A stretch of 7,644 bases of DNA from NCBI GenBank assembly GCA_023416895.1, contig JAEZGQ010000120.1, positions 1 to 7,644 of the forward strand. The letters run 5' to 3'. Every line of letters begins with the position of its first letter. The first letter of the stretch is position 1. Below the pieces are notes generated by a model. The model was not told the origin of the DNA. It saw nothing but the letters and a program-made list of their open reading frames with translations, and did not search any database. Below are positions 5,427-7,644 of the stretch, one piece after another. Source of the stretch: Bacillota bacterium (GTDB lineage: Bacteria > Bacillota > Clostridia > Christensenellales > CAG-138). The translations under genes were made by a program, and so were the position numbers.

Positions 5427-6553
5427 TGAAGATGAATGAATTAAATACATTAAAAAACAAAGTGATCGTCGGCATGTCCGGCGGGGTGGACTCTTCTGTT
5501 GCTGCGCTGCGCTTGAAACAGCAGGGCTTTGATGTTGTCGGCGTTTTTATGAAAAATTGGGAGGAGACCAACGACGAGGGTGTGTGTACTGCCGCTGAGG
5601 ATTATGACGATGTGCGCCGCGTATGCGATAAGCTCTCCATCCCGTATTATACCGTCAACTTCACGCAGGAGTACCGCGAACGGGTGTTTTCGTACTTTCT
5701 TTCGGAATATGCCGCTGGGCGCACGCCAAATCCCGATGTACTCTGCAATTGCGAAATCAAATTCAGCGCGTTTTTGCGCTTTGCGCTTTCACTGGAAGCT
5801 TCTGCGCTCGCCACGGGGCATTACGCGCGCCTAAAAAAGGAGAACGGTATCGTTACCCTCCTGCGCGCCGTGGATGCAGGAAAGGATCAAACCTATTTTC
5901 TTGCGGGCCTTACCAAGGCGCAGCTAACGTCTGCGCTCTTCCCGGTTGGCGATCTCGAAAAAAAAGAGGTGCGCACGCTTGCTTTGGAGGCGGGGCTTTC
6001 GACGGCGCTTAAAAAGGACTCGACTGGTATCTGCTTCATCGGCGAGCGTGACTTTAAGCGGTTTTTGATGCAATATCTTCCTGCACAGCCGGGCGATATG
6101 GTAACGCTCGATGGTGAAGTTGTTGGCAGACACGATGGGCTGATGTACTATACGCTTGGTCAGCGCAGGGGTTTGGGCATCGGAGGTCGAAAAGAAGGCA
6201 GTGGCGAAAGCTTCTTTGTAATTGGCAAGGATATGGCGAAAAACCGCCTAATCGTACAGCAAGGGGAGAAGGAAGAGCTTTTTTCGCTTGGCCTGGTTGC
6301 AAACAAGGTCAATTTTGTCGCCGGAGAGCCTCCTTCAAAAAAGTTTTCATGTACGGCCAAGTTCCGTTATCGCCAGCCGGATCAGCGCGTTAACGTAGTC
6401 ATGAATGGGGAAGGATGCACGGTCGATTTTTTAGAGCCGCAGCGCGCGGTGACTCCAGGGCAGTGGGTCGTCTTTTACGATGGACAGGTTTGCCTGGGTG
6501 GCGGGCCGATTGATGAAACGCGACCGTTGAAGCCGATTCGCTTTCCGAGTTAG
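5426..6553 (+). CDS. mnmA: tRNA-uridine 2-sulfurtransferase MnmA
   Basis: MnmA forms 2-thiouridine at wobble position 34 of tRNAs for Lys, Glu and Gln in the cytoplasm, adenylating the uridine with ATP and taking sulfur from a persulfide carrier. The 375-residue product has normal length and motifs: PP-loop SGGVDSS (18-24), NPDVLCN with nucleophile Cys107, ATGHYAR (129-135), DQTYFLAGL (154-162) and DSTGICFIGER with the second catalytic Cys203, followed by the usual beta-rich C-terminal domain. The ATG at 5426 overlaps the previous stop by one base (TGATG); a second in-frame ATG at 5432 is equally possible. There is no strong ribosome binding site, so translation is probably coupled to the upstream lipoprotein. 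An extra Cys109 follows the nucleophile where Lys or Arg is common. A terminator follows 15 bases after the stop. The functional link to the signalling genes is unknown. Confidence 0.95.
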   Translation: MKMNELNTLKNKVIVGMSGGVDSSVAALRLKQQGFDVVGVFMKNWEETNDEGVCTAAEDYDDVRRVCDKLSIPYYTVNFTQEYRERVFSYFLSEYAAGRTPNPDVLCNCEIKFSAFLRFALSLEASALATGHYARLKKENGIVTLLRAVDAGKDQTYFLAGLTKAQLTSALFPVGDLEKKEVRTLALEAGLSTALKKDSTGICFIGERDFKRFLMQYLPAQPGDMVTLDGEVVGRHDGLMYYTLGQRRGLGIGGRKEGSGESFFVIGKDMAKNRLIVQQGEKEELFSLGLVANKVNFVAGEPPSKKFSCTAKFRYRQPDQRVNVVMNGEGCTVDFLEPQRAVTPGQWVVFYDGQVCLGGGPIDETRPLKPIRFPS

Positions 6554-6568
6554 TAGATTTGCCAGCTA

Positions 6569-6620
6569 AAAATGCCCCGTTTCTAAACTTATAAAGTGAG
6601 AAACGAGGCATTTTGTTTTT
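6569..6620. terminator. Bidirectional intrinsic terminator between mnmA and murI
   Basis: AAAATGCC (6569-6576) pairs with GGCATTTT (6607-6614). After a C/A mismatch, CGTTTCT (6578-6584) pairs with AGAAACG (6599-6605); the loop can pair further, ACTT (6587-6590) with AAGT (6594-6597). On the + strand the stem is followed by GTTTTT (6615-6620); on the minus strand it ends in a run of five T. It can therefore stop both the five-gene operon and the convergent murI transcript. Confidence 0.9.
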
Positions 6621-6629
6621 GGCTATGAA

Positions 6630-7403
6630 CTATTTGCTAATTAAGGTCTCGAAAATTGGACGGTAAACGGATGCTTCCCCGCTTGTGCAAAACTCCACCT
6701 GAGCGTTGCCCCTATCGTTTAAAAGGCTTTTTTCATCAAGTACGCGTTCGAGTTGGCGCACGGTTGCAGCATTGCCATCGTAAAGTTTGCATGCACCTTT
6801 GAAGTGGGTAGAAGCATACCTTGATATTGCGCCGCTGATAAAAATGTAGTGTGTGCACCCCAAAACGATCCCATCGATTTCCATACCGTGGTAGGGGCTC
6901 AAAAAGCGATCGAACAAATCGTCAAAAGCGTCGTCTTCAAAAATATTATGCTCAATCCTGTCAACAAGGCCGGAGCAGGGAATGTTAATAACGCGCGAAG
7001 GGTCGGGCATACGGTTTTGAAGTTCGAGATAGCGCTTTAGCTTCGTGGTCGCAAGTGTCGCCATCATGAGCACCTTTCCGGTTCCTTCTGCGGCGCATGC
7101 CGGTTTGATCGCCGGTTCCACGCTTACCACCGGCACTTCAAGCTTTTCGCGGATCTGCCGGATGCAGGTTGCCGTAGCGGTATTGCAAGCAAGTAAAATC
7201 GCCTTTACGCCGCGCGAAACAAGGTAATCCGCACAGCGAAAGGTCAGCGCAGTGATTTGCTGCTCCGTTTTGTCACCATAAGGCGCGTTTTTGTTGTCAC
7301 CATAATAAATGTAGTTTTCCCGTGGGAGAAGCTTCAGCGCTTCGCGAAGAACGCTTGCTCCGCCAAGACCGGAGTCGAATACGCCGATGGGCTGATGGTT
7401 CAT
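6630..7403 (-). CDS. murI: Glutamate racemase MurI
   Basis: MurI interconverts L- and D-glutamate in the cytoplasm and supplies D-glutamate for the peptidoglycan stem peptide. The 257-residue product shows the Asp/Glu racemase pattern: FDSGLGG (9-15) with D10 and S11, YYGDNKNAPYG (33-43), the first catalytic Cys73 in LLACNTATA and the second Cys183 in GCTHY, with H185 next to it. Length is normal for the family. The start is the ATG at 7403-7401, because a perfect GGAGG (7415-7411) lies 7 bases upstream; an earlier in-frame GTG at 7421 would place that site inside the gene. It is convergent with mnmA, shares its terminator, and has its own promoter at 7447-7475. Fellow members of the superfamily such as aspartate racemase lack the GLGG-type context, so the assignment is firm. 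In Bacillus subtilis the related racE lies near gerM, so proximity to GerMN genes may be an old neighbourhood; this is inference. Confidence 0.95.
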   Translation of the reverse strand: MNHQPIGVFDSGLGGASVLREALKLLPRENYIYYGDNKNAPYGDKTEQQITALTFRCADYLVSRGVKAILLACNTATATCIRQIREKLEVPVVSVEPAIKPACAAEGTGKVLMMATLATTKLKRYLELQNRMPDPSRVINIPCSGLVDRIEHNIFEDDAFDDLFDRFLSPYHGMEIDGIVLGCTHYIFISGAISRYASTHFKGACKLYDGNAATVRQLERVLDEKSLLNDRGNAQVEFCTSGEASVYRPIFETLISK

Positions 7404-7410
7404 TGATATG

Positions 7411-7415
7411 CCTCC
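7411..7415 (-). promoter_or_regulatory. Ribosome binding site of murI
   Basis: CCTCC on the + strand reads GGAGG on the minus strand, 7 bases before the ATG at 7403. It decides the start codon in favour of MNHQPIG and against the upstream GTG at 7421. Confidence 0.9.
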
Positions 7416-7446
7416 AAACACGGTAAAAGTGGCGTGTTTCTTGCTT

Positions 7447-7475
7447 ATTATAAATCAGCTGCGTGGATTCCGCAA
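7447..7475 (-). promoter_or_regulatory. murI promoter
   Basis: On the minus strand TTGCGG (7475-7470) is followed after exactly 17 bases by a perfect TATAAT (7452-7447). Transcription would begin near 7440, giving a leader of about 37 nt that contains the murI ribosome binding site. The -35 matches only in its first three bases. It is back to back with the rightward promoter at 7503. Confidence 0.7.
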
Positions 7476-7502
7476 TTTTTTCAAAAAAGTTATAAAAAGA
7501 CG

Positions 7503-7531
7503 TTGACAAGCCAAGTTGACTTTGGTAACAT
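7503..7531 (+). promoter_or_regulatory. Strong rightward promoter, probably for an rRNA operon
   Basis: A perfect TTGACA (7503-7508), a 17-base spacer and TAACAT (7526-7531) preceded by TGG form a vegetative promoter. The 30 bases upstream are rich in A and T runs (7474-7499), as in an UP element. The spacer holds an imperfect inverted repeat, CCAAGT (7511-7516) with ACTTTGG (7519-7525). No protein start follows within the window; the downstream sequence resembles an rRNA leader. Confidence 0.65.
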
Positions 7532-7644
7532 AAACAAGCTGTCACACGCGAGAGCAAAACGGTGAGACGGCAAGCACCTTGAAAACTGTATAGTGCAAAC
7601 AAAAAGACGCAAACAAGAAACGCTTAAGCGAAGTGAAAACGGAG
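7532..7644 (+). other. Probable rRNA operon leader with boxA-like antitermination site
   Basis: GCACCTTGAAAACT at 7574-7587 resembles the Firmicute boxA (a TCTTTGAAAACT type element) that lies ahead of 16S and 23S rRNA genes and recruits the NusB-S10 antitermination complex. It is followed by A-rich sequence and a perfect 10-base palindrome CGCTTAAGCG (7621-7630). The mature rRNA is not reached within the window, so the identity of the downstream gene (16S is expected after a promoter) is inferred. The final bases, AACGGAG, could alternatively be a ribosome binding site of an unseen protein gene. Confidence 0.55.

Noticed and set aside
4971..5450. Minus-strand open frame of 159 codons
   Set aside because: It is antisense to the third GerMN unit, whose protein motifs are clear, so it is a shadow frame.
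7404..7421. N-terminal extension of MurI from GTG at 7421
   Set aside because: It would place the GGAGG ribosome binding site inside the coding region, and the family N-terminus aligns with the ATG at 7403.
7297..7602. Minus-strand open frame of 101 codons spanning the murI start
   Set aside because: It overlaps murI in another frame, covers both divergent promoters and the boxA-like leader, and has no ribosome binding site.

Overview
The window looks like chromosomal DNA of a Gram-positive, Firmicutes-type bacterium, most likely class Clostridia. The reasons are two cytoplasmic-membrane lipoproteins built on GerMN (spore germination/sporulation-type) domains, a PhoB/OmpR two-component pair with a Cache/PAS-like extracellular sensor, Bacillus-like MnmA and MurI, strong purine-rich ribosome binding sites and a Firmicute-style boxA in an rRNA-type leader. 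No finer placement is justified from the sequence alone.

Layout. Positions 1-38 hold only the first codons of a possible leftward gene with a signal-peptide-like start. Positions 39-589 are non-coding and unusual: three near-identical extended -10 elements (ATGGTATAAT) lie at 211, 317 and 442 on the + strand, among degenerate repeats and at least one good hairpin. They read into a tight five-gene operon (590-6553): a response regulator, a sensor histidine kinase, a GerMN lipoprotein, a second lipoprotein with three GerMN-like domains, and mnmA. Junctions overlap or leave at most 2 nt, so the genes are probably cotranscribed and translationally coupled. A bidirectional terminator (6569-6620) separates mnmA from the convergent glutamate racemase gene murI (7403-6630, minus strand). 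murI has its own promoter. Facing away from it, at 7503-7531, is a strong promoter followed by a boxA-like leader that probably starts an rRNA operon just beyond the right edge.

How the genes may work together. Response regulator, HAMP-type kinase without a cytoplasmic PAS, and GerMN lipoprotein is the order of the actinobacterial MtrA-MtrB-LpqB system, where the lipoprotein acts with the sensor kinase in cell-envelope control. Here the module appears in a Firmicute-like context, with the lipoprotein part duplicated and elaborated and without a beta-propeller. This is the most interesting candidate in the window: a possible three- or four-component envelope-sensing module. The nearby murI (peptidoglycan precursor D-glutamate) fits an envelope theme but is separately transcribed. 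The coupled mnmA (tRNA wobble thiolation) has no obvious functional link.
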